NCBI GenBank assembly: GCA_050696075.1
Contig: JBOGUF010000128.1
Location: 1 to 64,000 of the forward strand
Source of the DNA: JBOGUF01 sp050696075
Lineage (GTDB): Bacteria; Chloroflexota; Chloroflexia; Thermomicrobiales; UBA6265
DNA: 64,000 nucleotides
Reading direction: 5' to 3'
Shown here: positions 16,280 to 24,314 of the stretch, piece after piece
Layout: each line of letters begins with the position of its first letter
How positions within the stretch are numbered: position 1 is the first letter of the stretch
Position numbers and translations under genes: made by a program
Notes under the pieces: model-generated
The model's input: the letters and a program-made list of their open reading frames with translations, nothing else
What the model was told of the DNA's origin: nothing
Databases searched by the model: none

Positions 16280-16353
16280 AGTTCATCCTCCACTTCCTTC
16301 CCAGCCTAACAAAGGGGATCGGAGTTGGGTAGCGGTAATGGTCGCGACAAGGA

Positions 16354-17265
16354 CTATCGTCGCTGCAACCGTGGGTCGAGGGCATCGCGCAGACCGTCGC
16401 CGAGGAGGTTGCAGCCGGCGACGGCGATGGAGATCGCGAGGCCGGGATAGAGCATCAGTTCCGGCGCGCGTTGGAAGAAGACCCGACCGTCGCTAAGCAT
16501 CGTGCCCCATTCGGGCGTTGGCGGTTGCGCCCCGAGTCCGAGGAAGCTCAAGCCCGAGATCGCCAGCATCAGCCCGCCGAACTCCAGCGTTGCCAACACG
16601 ATCACCGACGGGACCACGTTCGGCAAGAGATGGCGAAAGATGACGTGCGCGGGCGACGCGCCGCAGCAATGGGCCGCCGTCACGAACTCGCGTTCCCGCA
16701 TGGCGACGGTGAGGCCGCGCATAACGCGGGCGTAGTCGACCCACCAGACGGCGACCATGCCGATCATCACGTTTTGCAGGCTGGGACCAAGCATGCCGAC
16801 GATCGCCAGCGCCAGCACCAGACTGGGAAAGGCGAGCAGCACGTCGACGACCCGCATGAGCAGATCGTCGATGATGCCGCCGAAGTAACCGGCGATCAAG
16901 CCGACGACGACGCCGATGGCGACGATGCCGAGCGCCGCCAGGAAGGCCGTGCCCAGCGTCCAGCGCGCGCCGTGGATCAGGCGACTGAGGATGTCGCGGC
17001 CGAGGTCGTCGGTTCCCAGCCAGTGTTCGGCGCTGGGCGACTGAAGGCGAGCGAGGGCATCGACTTCATTCGGATCGTGCGGGGCGACGACGGGCGCAAG
17101 GATCGCGACGAGGACGAAGGCAGCGAGGACGACCGCGCCGGCGACGGCAGTACGATCTTTGCCGAGCCGGCGCAGCGTCGCCAGTCGTTGATAGCGCCAT
17201 CCGTCCAGCCGCGAACGGGTGTGGTCCAGCATCGTCGGATGAGATGGAATGGTCGCTTCGCTCAC
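16354..17265 (-). CDS. Dipeptide/nickel-type ABC permease, DppC/NikC family
   Basis: A 303-aa permease subunit of the second family-5 transporter. It has a basic cytoplasmic N-terminus, a first helix near residues 42-62, the marker GTDDLGRDILSRLIHGARWTL, an EAA loop in EFVTAAHCCGASPAHVIFRHLLPNVVPS and the LSFLGLGAQPPTPEWGTML block. The loop has an unusual Cys-Cys pair (AHCCGAS). It starts at GTG 17265, 4 bases after the DppB-like stop, with GAGGATGAAACG as ribosome binding region. No ATPase gene follows; next downstream is the ParD/ParE module. Confidence 0.93.
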   Translation of the reverse strand: MSEATIPSHPTMLDHTRSRLDGWRYQRLATLRRLGKDRTAVAGAVVLAAFVLVAILAPVVAPHDPNEVDALARLQSPSAEHWLGTDDLGRDILSRLIHGARWTLGTAFLAALGIVAIGVVVGLIAGYFGGIIDDLLMRVVDVLLAFPSLVLALAIVGMLGPSLQNVMIGMVAVWWVDYARVMRGLTVAMREREFVTAAHCCGASPAHVIFRHLLPNVVPSVIVLATLEFGGLMLAISGLSFLGLGAQPPTPEWGTMLSDGRVFFQRAPELMLYPGLAISIAVAGCNLLGDGLRDALDPRLQRR

Positions 17266-17269
17266 CGTT

Positions 17270-18214
17270 TCATCCTCGGCCCTGTCCCAGGCGAATGCGC
17301 GGATCGATCAGGCCATAGAGCAGATCGACCACGAGGTTGACGAGCAAGAAAACCGTCCCCATGAAGACGACGAAGCCCTGGATGACCGGGTAGTCGCGGT
17401 CGTAGATGGCATCGAGCGCGAACTTGCCGATGCCGGGCCAGGCGAAGATCGTCTCGACGATAACGGCGCCGCCGAGCAGTCCCGCGAAGCGCATGCCGGC
17501 GACGGTTGTCACCGGAATCAGCGCGTTTCGCATGGCATGGCTGAGGACGACGGCACGCTCTTGCAACCCCTTCGCCCGCCCGGTCCGCACGAAGTCTTGG
17601 CCGAGCACCTCCAGCATCTCGGAACGGGTCAAGCGCATCAGACTCGCGCTCGCGCCCAGACCGAGCGTGACCGCGGGCAGGACCAGATGCTGCCAGGTGC
17701 CGCGCCCGGCGACCGGCAGCAGGTGCAGGCGCACGGCGAAGAGGAGGATCAGCAGGTATGCGACCCAGTAACTCGGCATCGATGCCCCGAGCAAGGCGAC
17801 GGCGCGCGAGAGGTGGTCCACCGGCGAGTTGCGCCAGACCGCGGCGAAGATGCCGAGCGGCAACGCCAGAAGTAACGCCGCGGCGAGACCGAGGACGGCA
17901 ATCTGGAGCGTATTCGGGAAGCGATCCACCAATGCGCCCAGCACCGATTCGCCGGTGCTGTACGAGGTGCCCAGATCGCCAGTGAGCGCGTCGCCAAGCC
18001 AGCGGACGTAGCGGACCAGGAAAGGATCGTCGAGCCCCAGCTCCTGCCTCATCCACGCCACTTCCTCCGCGGTCGGTTGACGCCCCATCAACCGCTGCAC
18101 CGCCTGCCGCGCCGGATCGCCCGGACTCAGGTTCGTGAGCGCGAACGCCACGAAGCTGATCCCCAGCCAGACCGGGATCAAGTAGAAGATTCGCCGCAGG
18201 ACGTAGCGCGTCAC
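17270..18214 (-). CDS. Dipeptide/nickel-type ABC permease, DppB/NikB family
   Basis: A 314-aa permease with the DppB N-terminus (YVLRRIFYLIPVWLGISFVAFALTNLSPGDPA), the LGLDDPFLVRYVRWLG block and an EAA loop in DFVRTGRAKGLQERAVVLSHAMRNALIPV. It pairs with the DppC-like subunit to form the channel. The start is GTG 18214 with a weak GGAG nine bases upstream, just beyond a heptamer hairpin that separates it from the binding-protein gene. The family includes nickel permeases (NikB); sequence alone does not distinguish peptide from nickel-chelate transport. Confidence 0.93.
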   Translation of the reverse strand: MTRYVLRRIFYLIPVWLGISFVAFALTNLSPGDPARQAVQRLMGRQPTAEEVAWMRQELGLDDPFLVRYVRWLGDALTGDLGTSYSTGESVLGALVDRFPNTLQIAVLGLAAALLLALPLGIFAAVWRNSPVDHLSRAVALLGASMPSYWVAYLLILLFAVRLHLLPVAGRGTWQHLVLPAVTLGLGASASLMRLTRSEMLEVLGQDFVRTGRAKGLQERAVVLSHAMRNALIPVTTVAGMRFAGLLGGAVIVETIFAWPGIGKFALDAIYDRDYPVIQGFVVFMGTVFLLVNLVVDLLYGLIDPRIRLGQGRG

Positions 18215-18231
18215 GGGTTCGCTCCGCTCAC

Positions 18232-18326
18232 GGGGTCAGGAGTTAGGAGTCAGGGGTCGGGGAGAGCACGAGCCGTCGTCCCTGACCCCCGACTCCTGAC
18301 CCCTGACTCCCGACTCCTGACCCCTA
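18232..18326. repeat. Inverted heptamer array between the second binding-protein and permease genes
   Basis: Minus-strand reading: six 7-base units (GGGTCAG, GAGTCGG, GAGTCAG, GGGTCAG, GAGTCGG, GGGTCAG), a loop of about 20 bases, then CCGACCC, CTGACTC, CTAACTC, CTGACCC. The TAG stop of the binding-protein gene directly joins the first unit. Position in the operon equals that of the array at 3799-3863. Confidence 0.8.
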
Positions 18327-19940
18327 CTCGGACACGGTTACGCCGGTCCAGCGCTGGTTGACACCGGAGGGGTGGGCTTCGAGACCCTGGACGTTGTCTG
18401 AGACGCCGATCAGGCGGATAGTGCCGGCGAGTGGGATGACGACGTGCATGTCGTCGATGAGCACCTTCATCGCGTTGGCGGCAGATTCTTGAACCGCCTC
18501 GATCTCGACCGCGTCCCGGCACATGTCGATGTGGGCATCGAAGTCGGGACCGGGCGCAAAGGCCGCGCCGTACATCATCGACTCCGGGTCGCCGTCCTCC
18601 GGCGGCGAGTAAAAGAGGAGATCGGGTAGGAAGCAGGGGTTGCCATCGTTCTGACTGCCCGCCTCGGCCCAGAGGTCGCCTTCGAGAGTCTGCAAGCGCG
18701 CCTCATAGGTGGGGGTATCGGGTGTCTGGACCAGTTCGAGCGCGATGCCGACCTCCGCAAGCTGCGCTTGCACGAGCTCGGGCATGGCGCCGTGGGTGTC
18801 GGCGTCGGGGAAGCCGACGACCATCGTCAACTGGAGCTCGCGGCCGTCTTTCTGCCTGGTGCCCTCGCCTGTCCAGCCGGCGGCTTCGAGAATCTGCTTG
18901 GCTCGGTCGGGGTCATAGGTCGTGCCTTCGACGATGCTGGCCGACGGCCCGAGGATGCGCGGCGGGATCATGGTGTTGTTGACTTCGGCGTAGCCTTCCC
19001 AGACACCGTCGACGATCGTCTGCTTGTCGATGGCGTAGGCGATCGCCTCGCGGATGGCCGGGTCTTGGCCCAAGTCGTACGGCTCGGCGCCGTGGATGTT
19101 GACGTAGAGCGCCTCGTAGGCGCCGACCTGCGAAGTGACGAGAGCCAACCCGTCGGTCGCCTCGATCTCCGGACCGGACTGGCGTTCGATCAAGGCGATG
19201 TCCACTTCGCCCGATTGCAAGGCGAGGGCGCGGGAAACGGCGTCTGGATAGAAGCGGAAGGTCAAGCGGCCGACCGCGGGCGCCTCGCCCCAGTAGCCGT
19301 CGTACGCCTCGACCGTATAGCGGTCCTCGCGAGCGTATTCGACTTCGCGATAGGGGCCGGTGCCGACACGGGTCTCAGCGGGTTCGGTGTTGGGCGCGAC
19401 GATACTGTTCTGGGGGTGATTGAGTTGTTGCACCAGCCGTTTGTTTGGCCGGGTGGGGGTGATCTCGACCGTGAAGTCGTCGACCGCCACGGTCGAGTTC
19501 TCGTCGATGCCAAGGACGCCGCCGCCGCGCCGTGCGATGCGCGCCATCGACCAGACGACCGCTTCGGCGGTGAAGGGTGTGCCGTCGTGGAAGGTGACGC
19601 CCTGGCGCAAGGTGAAGCGCCAGGTGTTGGGCTCGACGAACTCCCACGACTCGGCCAGCAACGGCTCGACCTGGTAGTCGGGCGTCAGCCGGACGAGCGA
19701 CTCGAAGATGTTGGTGTTGGTCGGGTATTGGCCGATGTTGGAGCGGTCTGGCTCGGTGCGGTATGTATCCGCATCGGTGCCGATGATCAGATCGCCGCCG
19801 TCATCCTGGCGCAGCGGCGCGGCGAATATGCGCGAAGCGCCGAGTATGCCGGGCAACGTCGCGGCGCCGGCGCCAATGCCGGCGATGTGAACCAAGCGGC
19901 GGCGCGACACCGCTCGTCGAAGCACGTCCTGGTCAGTCAC
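18324..19940 (-). CDS. ABC transporter substrate-binding protein, family 5 (peptide/nickel type)
   Basis: A 538-aa exported binding protein. The leader SRRRLVHIAGIGAGAATLPGILG resembles a twin-arginine signal. Family-5 landmarks: LLAESWEFVEPNTWRFTLRQGVTFHDGTPFTAEAV, GTGPYREVEYAREDRYTVEAYDGYWG, DAVSRALALQSGEVDIALI and AIREAIAYAIDKQTIVDGVW. It starts at GTG with AAGGAGGAAGAC in front. It leads an operon with two permeases. Its promoter holds two direct repeats of a G-tract element with the same geometry as the copper operators of copA, so a metal-responsive regulator and nickel-type transport are possible. This is an inference; the ligand site was not identified. Confidence 0.92.
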   Translation of the reverse strand: MTDQDVLRRAVSRRRLVHIAGIGAGAATLPGILGASRIFAAPLRQDDGGDLIIGTDADTYRTEPDRSNIGQYPTNTNIFESLVRLTPDYQVEPLLAESWEFVEPNTWRFTLRQGVTFHDGTPFTAEAVVWSMARIARRGGGVLGIDENSTVAVDDFTVEITPTRPNKRLVQQLNHPQNSIVAPNTEPAETRVGTGPYREVEYAREDRYTVEAYDGYWGEAPAVGRLTFRFYPDAVSRALALQSGEVDIALIERQSGPEIEATDGLALVTSQVGAYEALYVNIHGAEPYDLGQDPAIREAIAYAIDKQTIVDGVWEGYAEVNNTMIPPRILGPSASIVEGTTYDPDRAKQILEAAGWTGEGTRQKDGRELQLTMVVGFPDADTHGAMPELVQAQLAEVGIALELVQTPDTPTYEARLQTLEGDLWAEAGSQNDGNPCFLPDLLFYSPPEDGDPESMMYGAAFAPGPDFDAHIDMCRDAVEIEAVQESAANAMKVLIDDMHVVIPLAGTIRLIGVSDNVQGLEAHPSGVNQRWTGVTVSE

Positions 19941-20029
19941 GTCTTCCTCCTTCGGCGTCGATTGCGACGCGCCAGATGCGCGGACATCCCCTGTCGCCGC
20001 TCACCGTCCGGCGACGCGGACAGTTTAAG

Positions 20030-20075
20030 ATACCCCCCAGTGGCATCGCTGTCATAAAATACCCCCCGGTGGCAC
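20030..20075. promoter_or_regulatory. Two direct repeats of a G-tract operator-like element
   Basis: Minus-strand ATGCCACTGGGGGGTAT (20030-20046) and GTGCCACCGGGGGGTAT (20059-20075) match at 15 of 17 positions and start 29 bases apart. One fills the promoter spacer and the other covers the expected transcription start of the binding-protein operon. The TAT end and six-G core resemble CsoR/RcnR-family operators; the other half (TGCCAC) differs from the copper sites at copA. Confidence 0.7.
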
Positions 20076-20084
20076 CATCGTCAA
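20056..20084 (-). promoter_or_regulatory. Promoter of the second family-5 transporter operon
   Basis: Minus-strand TTGACG (20079-20084), 17-base spacer, TATTTT (20056-20061). The -35 box and spacer length are the same as for copA. Start of transcription is expected near 20049, with a leader of about 110 bases. Confidence 0.65.
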
Positions 20085-20196
20085 CACGGTGACCCACGAT
20101 GGTGGGCGGCCGGCTGACAGCGACAGGCAGTATTGCCGATATGGGCGCGCGGGGTGGCAGCGTTGCCATCAGCGCACAGAAAGGGTGGGACGCACC

Positions 20197-21753
20197 GTGG
20201 GAACGGATCACATCGTGGTGACCGATCCAAGCGCCGTCCGGTCGGCATCGAAACGCGACGCGGACCGGCCGGTCGAGGTCGACGGCCGACGCATGACGAT
20301 CGCCGACGTCGAGGCGGTCGCGCGCCAGGGGCGAACCGCCCGGCTCGCGCGATCCGCCTTGCCCGGCGTCGAGGCGAGTCGCGCAATTGTCAGCCGGATC
20401 GTTGCCGACGACCGCCCCGCTTACGGCATCACGACCGGGTTCGGCGCGCTCAGCGATCAGGCAATCTCGGTCGCGCGGACGAAGGCACTCCAAGCCAACC
20501 TGTTGCGCAGCCACGCTAGCGGCGCGGGCGATCCGCTGCCCACCGGCGTCGTGCGCGCGGCGATGCTGTTGCGCGCGAACTCCCTTGCGCGCGGCCATTC
20601 TGGCGTTCGCCCCGTGGTCATCGAGCGGCTGCTCGACCTGCTAAATGCCGGGATCACACCGGTCGTCCCCTGCCAGGGATCGTTGGGGGCGAGTGGCGAT
20701 CTCGCGCCGCTCGCGCATCTCTCCTTGCCATTGATCAGCGCCGGCACGGTCGAGGTGGACGGGCACCGACGAGAGGCCGCCCAGGCGATGGGAGCCGTGG
20801 GCATCGAACCGATTGAGCTTGAACCGAAAGAGGCGCTGGCGCTGATCAACGGGACCCAGGTGATGACGGCGCTCGGTCTCCTTGCGCTGCTCGACGCCGA
20901 ACGGTTGCTCGAAAGCGCGGTGGTTATCGCCGCGCTCTCGTGCTGCGCCTTGGCCGCTCGCCGGGCGCCGTTCGATCCGCGCATCCACGAGGTTCGGCCG
21001 CATCCTGGTCAAGTCGCGGTTGCGGCAACCTTGCGCGAGCTATTGTCCGAGTCGCCGGAACCGGAACCGCTCTCCAAACGGCTGCAAGACGCCTATTCCA
21101 TCCGCTGTATCCCGCAGGTCTATGGGGGGATCACGGATGCGCTGGCCGGCCCGCGGCGCGCGGTCGAGATCGAGATCAACGCCGCAACCGACAATCCGTT
21201 GCTCTTCGACGACGGGTCGGTGATTTCCGGCGGTAACTTCCACGGGCACCCGCTGGCGCTTGGGTTCGACGCCGCCAAGATCGCGGTTGCCTCGCTGGGT
21301 GCGATCGTCGAGCGACGGATCGCGCTGATGGTCGACGGTGAGGTTCGGGGGTTGCCGCCGTGCTTAGTGCCGGACGCCGGGCTGAACTCCGGCTACATGA
21401 TCGCCCACTACTTGACGGCGGGGCTGGTCGCCGAGAATCGGGTATTGGCGCATCCGTCGAGCGTCGATTCAATTCCGACCTCGGCTGGCGTTGAGGACTA
21501 CAACAGCATGGGCGCCACCGCCGCGCGCCATTTCCGGCAGATCGTTACCAATGTGGAGATGGTCGTCGCGGTCGAAGCGATCTGCGCGGCCCAGGCGTGC
21601 GATCTCGCCAGCCGCGTCCCGACCGGTCGCCTCGGTAGGCTGCATCGTCGCATCCGGGAACGGGTGCCGTCCCTCCAATCCGACGACCGTGTTGTTGCGG
21701 ACGACGTTGCTACTTCCGTTGACCTTCTGCGCGCCGGCACGTACCGGGAGTAG
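20197..21753 (+). CDS. hutH: Histidine ammonia-lyase
   Basis: A 518-aa enzyme that removes ammonia from histidine to give urocanate, the first step of histidine breakdown. The self-processing Ala-Ser-Gly of the MIO prosthetic group is seen in QGSLGASGDLAPLAHLSLPLI. Other family blocks are AYGITTGFGALSDQAI, LRSHASGAGDPLPTGVVRAAMLLRANSLARGHSG, ALINGTQVMTAL, the aromatic/His active-site segment QDAYSIRCIPQVYGGI and the C-terminal TSAGVEDYNSMGA. I prefer GTG 20197, where the protein begins like its family; an upstream ATG at 20089 would add 36 unlikely residues overlapping the regulatory repeats. It is followed by hutU. Confidence 0.94.
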   Translation: MGTDHIVVTDPSAVRSASKRDADRPVEVDGRRMTIADVEAVARQGRTARLARSALPGVEASRAIVSRIVADDRPAYGITTGFGALSDQAISVARTKALQANLLRSHASGAGDPLPTGVVRAAMLLRANSLARGHSGVRPVVIERLLDLLNAGITPVVPCQGSLGASGDLAPLAHLSLPLISAGTVEVDGHRREAAQAMGAVGIEPIELEPKEALALINGTQVMTALGLLALLDAERLLESAVVIAALSCCALAARRAPFDPRIHEVRPHPGQVAVAATLRELLSESPEPEPLSKRLQDAYSIRCIPQVYGGITDALAGPRRAVEIEINAATDNPLLFDDGSVISGGNFHGHPLALGFDAAKIAVASLGAIVERRIALMVDGEVRGLPPCLVPDAGLNSGYMIAHYLTAGLVAENRVLAHPSSVDSIPTSAGVEDYNSMGATAARHFRQIVTNVEMVVAVEAICAAQACDLASRVPTGRLGRLHRRIRERVPSLQSDDRVVADDVATSVDLLRAGTYRE

Positions 21754-21784
21754 GACGTGTTTGCACTCCGTCCTTCGAGCTTGC

Positions 21785-21824
21785 GAGGAATCGCTTTTGT
21801 CGGCCTGGCGAGGCGAGATTCCTC
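21785..21824. repeat. REP-like stem-loop between hutH and hutU
   Basis: GAGGAATC (21785-21792) and GATTCCTC (21817-21824) are perfect inverted arms around a 24-base loop, followed by a GGTCGGAATGAC tail. The arm plus CGGAATGAC tail looks like a dispersed intergenic repeat family rather than a terminator, as no U-tract follows. It lies in the 145-base gap between two co-directional genes. Confidence 0.5.
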
Positions 21825-21904
21825 CCGTTGGTCGGAATGACGAAGGGGGTGGTCGGCATGACGGGTTTTCTGACAGGGCGTAGGCGTACACGAGGGACAT
21901 GTCG

Positions 21905-23581
21905 ATGACGATGGATGGACCGCGCACGATCCGTGCGCCGCGGGGCAAGGCGCTTTCTTGCAAGGGGTGGCAGCAGGAGGCGGCGCTGCGGATGCTGATG
22001 AACAACCTCGATCCCGACGTCGCCGAGCGCCCGGACGACCTGATCGTGTACGGCGGCACTGGAAAGGCGGCGCGGTCTTGGAAGGCTTACGACGCCATTG
22101 TCGATTGCCTCAGAGCGCTCGAGGGGGATGAGACGCTGCTCGTGCAATCCGGCAAGCCGGTCGGGGTGATGCGTACCCAACCGGATGCGCCGCGGGTCCT
22201 GATCGCGAACTCGCTGCTCGTCCCGAAGTGGGCGACGTGGGAGGAGTTCTGGCGACTGGAAGGACTCGGGTTGACGGCCTACGGGCAGATGACGGCCGGC
22301 TCGTGGATCTACATCGGCACGCAGGGCATCCTCCAGGGCACCTTCGAAACCTTCGCCGAGTTGGCGCGGCAGCAGTTCGGCGGCACGCTGCGGGGCAGGG
22401 TCGTGCTGACAGCCGGTCTCGGTGGCATGGGCGGCGCCCAGCCGCTGGCCGTAACGATGAACGACGGCGTCTGCCTCGTCGTCGAGGCGGACGCCGATCG
22501 GATCGAGCGCCGCCTGGCGACCGGTTATTGCGACGAGGCGACCGATTCGCTCGAGGAGGCTGTCTCGTGGGCGCGCGACGCGGCGACGAATCAGGACGCG
22601 CGCTCGATTGCGCTGCTCGGCAACGCTGCCGAAGTGCTGCCAGAACTGGTCAAGCGTGGATTTCAGCCGCACGTCGTCACCGACCAGACCTCGGCGCACG
22701 ACCCGCTCGACGGTTACATCCTGCCTGAAATCACGCTCGCCGACGCGCGCGTACTCCGGCAATCAAGCCCGGAACTCTACAAGGAGCGGTCCTACCAGGC
22801 GATGGCTGACCATGTCCGGGCAATGCTGGAGTTCCAGCGGCAGGGGGCGGTCGTCTTCGACTACGGCAACAACCTCCGCGGCGGCGCGTATCTCGGGGGC
22901 GAGGAGCGCGCGTTCGACATTCCGGGGTTTGTGCCCGCGTTCATCCGGCCGCTCTTCTGCGAAGGGAAGGGGCCGTTTCGCTGGGTCGCCCTTTCCGGCG
23001 ACCCGGCTGATATCCGCGCCACCGACCGAGCGCTGCTGGATCTCTTTTTGGAGAACCAGTCGCTCCGGCGCTGGCTGACGCTGGCGGAGGAGCGGGTGCA
23101 GTTTCAGGGTCTACCGGCCCGGATCTGCTGGCTGGGCTACGGCGAGCGACACCGCGCGGGGCTGGCGTTCAATGAGCTCGTCGCGAGCGGTGCGGTTTCG
23201 GCGCCGATCGTGATCGGCCGCGATCACCTCGACGCCGGTTCGGTCGCCTCGCCGTACCGGGAAACCGAGGGGATGCGCGACAGCTCGGACGCCATCGCCG
23301 ACTGGCCGATCCTCAACGCGCTGCTCAACGTGGCGTCGGGAGCGACCTGGGTCTCGGTACACCACGGCGGCGGCGTCGGCATGGGCCTCTCGATCCACGC
23401 CGGTCAGGTGATCGTTGCCGATGGCACCCCGGAGGCGGCCCGGCGGCTAGAGCGCGTCCTCACCAATGATCCCGGCACGGGAGTTTTGCGTCACGTCGAC
23501 GCCGGCTACGAACGCGCGGTGCTCCAAGCGCGGGCAACCGGCATGAAGATCCCGCTGTGGCCGGATGAAACCGGAACGTAG
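21905..23581 (+). CDS. hutU: Urocanate hydratase
   Basis: A 558-aa enzyme that converts urocanate to 4-imidazolone-5-propionate using tightly bound NAD+ as an electrophile. Family blocks are clear: YGGTGKAARSWKAYDAIVDCL, QSGKPVGVMRTQPDAPRVLIANSLLVPKWATWEEF, WIYIGTQGILQGTFETF, the dinucleotide-type GRVVLTAGLGGMGGAQPLAV, and PARICWLGYGERHRAGLAFNELVASG with the active-site Cys region, then VSVHHGGGVGMGLSIHAG. I choose ATG 21905, 8 bases after GAGGG; ATG 21899 is too close to it. Length is typical. It continues the pathway started by hutH. Confidence 0.95.
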   Translation: MTMDGPRTIRAPRGKALSCKGWQQEAALRMLMNNLDPDVAERPDDLIVYGGTGKAARSWKAYDAIVDCLRALEGDETLLVQSGKPVGVMRTQPDAPRVLIANSLLVPKWATWEEFWRLEGLGLTAYGQMTAGSWIYIGTQGILQGTFETFAELARQQFGGTLRGRVVLTAGLGGMGGAQPLAVTMNDGVCLVVEADADRIERRLATGYCDEATDSLEEAVSWARDAATNQDARSIALLGNAAEVLPELVKRGFQPHVVTDQTSAHDPLDGYILPEITLADARVLRQSSPELYKERSYQAMADHVRAMLEFQRQGAVVFDYGNNLRGGAYLGGEERAFDIPGFVPAFIRPLFCEGKGPFRWVALSGDPADIRATDRALLDLFLENQSLRRWLTLAEERVQFQGLPARICWLGYGERHRAGLAFNELVASGAVSAPIVIGRDHLDAGSVASPYRETEGMRDSSDAIADWPILNALLNVASGATWVSVHHGGGVGMGLSIHAGQVIVADGTPEAARRLERVLTNDPGTGVLRHVDAGYERAVLQARATGMKIPLWPDETGT

Positions 23582-23600
23582 GCACCCGTTCGTTCAAGCA

Positions 23601-24275
23601 TTACTGATCGGCGGAGACGAGTGCGATGGCGAAGCCGTCGTAGCCCTTGCTGCCGACGGTCTGGATCGCCGTGCTGTTCAGTTGCGGTTCGGCGGCCAAG
23701 AGCTCGTTGAAGCGGCGCACACCCTGGACGTTGGGATCGGCGGTGGTCGAGTCAAGGACCGTGCCGTTACGCACCACGTTGTCGGCGATGATGAGAGTGC
23801 CGGGACGTGAGAGTTTGAGCGACCAGGCCAGGTACGCTGGGTTATTCGGCTTGTCGGCGTCGATGAAGATGAGATCGAATGGGTCCGTCTTCTCGGCTTC
23901 GAGCCGCGCCAGCGTCTCCAGTGCCCGCCCAAGACGGATGTCCGCGACGCCGACCAAGCCGGCGCGGTCGATGTTGGCGCGGGCGACCTCGGCGTGTTTC
24001 GGATTGGCCTCCAACGTGACCAGGCGACCGTCAGGGGGCAGCGCCCGCGCCAGCCAGATCGTGCTGTACCCACCGAGGGTGCCGATCTCCAAAATCGAGC
24101 GCGCGCCGTGGATTCGAGCGAGGAGGTACAGCAGCTTGCCCTGGTTCGGCGCCACGTTGTGCGGCGGCAACCCGGCGTCGGCGCTGGATTGCAGCGCGGC
24201 ATCCAGCGCCGGATCGGGGGGCACAAAAAGGTCGGTCAAGTAGCGGTCGACCGCGGTCCACCTCTCCTGGGTCAT
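23601..24275 (-). CDS. Class I SAM-dependent O-methyltransferase (caffeoyl-CoA OMT-like)
   Basis: A 224-aa methyltransferase of the COMT-like family 3. The SAM-binding motif is ARSILEIGTLGGYSTIWLARALPPDGRLVTLEANPKH. The metal-dependent part is FDLIFIDADKPNNPAYLAWSLKLSRPGTLIIADNVVRNG (Asp and Asp-Asn ligands). An N-terminal helix and the PPHNVAPNQGKLLYLLARI cap are typical. AAAGGGAG precedes ATG 24275, so the longer frame to 24302 is not used. It lies 39 bases behind hutF on the same strand and converges on hutU. Its link to histidine breakdown is unclear; related bacterial enzymes methylate catechols. Confidence 0.9.
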   Translation of the reverse strand: MTQERWTAVDRYLTDLFVPPDPALDAALQSSADAGLPPHNVAPNQGKLLYLLARIHGARSILEIGTLGGYSTIWLARALPPDGRLVTLEANPKHAEVARANIDRAGLVGVADIRLGRALETLARLEAEKTDPFDLIFIDADKPNNPAYLAWSLKLSRPGTLIIADNVVRNGTVLDSTTADPNVQGVRRFNELLAAEPQLNSTAIQTVGSKGYDGFAIALVSADQ

Positions 24276-24314
24276 CGATTCTCCCTTTGCCGAGGCAGTC
24301 ACGCTTCCTCGCTC

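Noticed and set aside
20103..20190. The upstream ATG at 20089 as start of hutH
   Set aside because: It would add 36 residues of non-conserved, Arg-rich sequence; GTG 20197 gives the normal family start and length.
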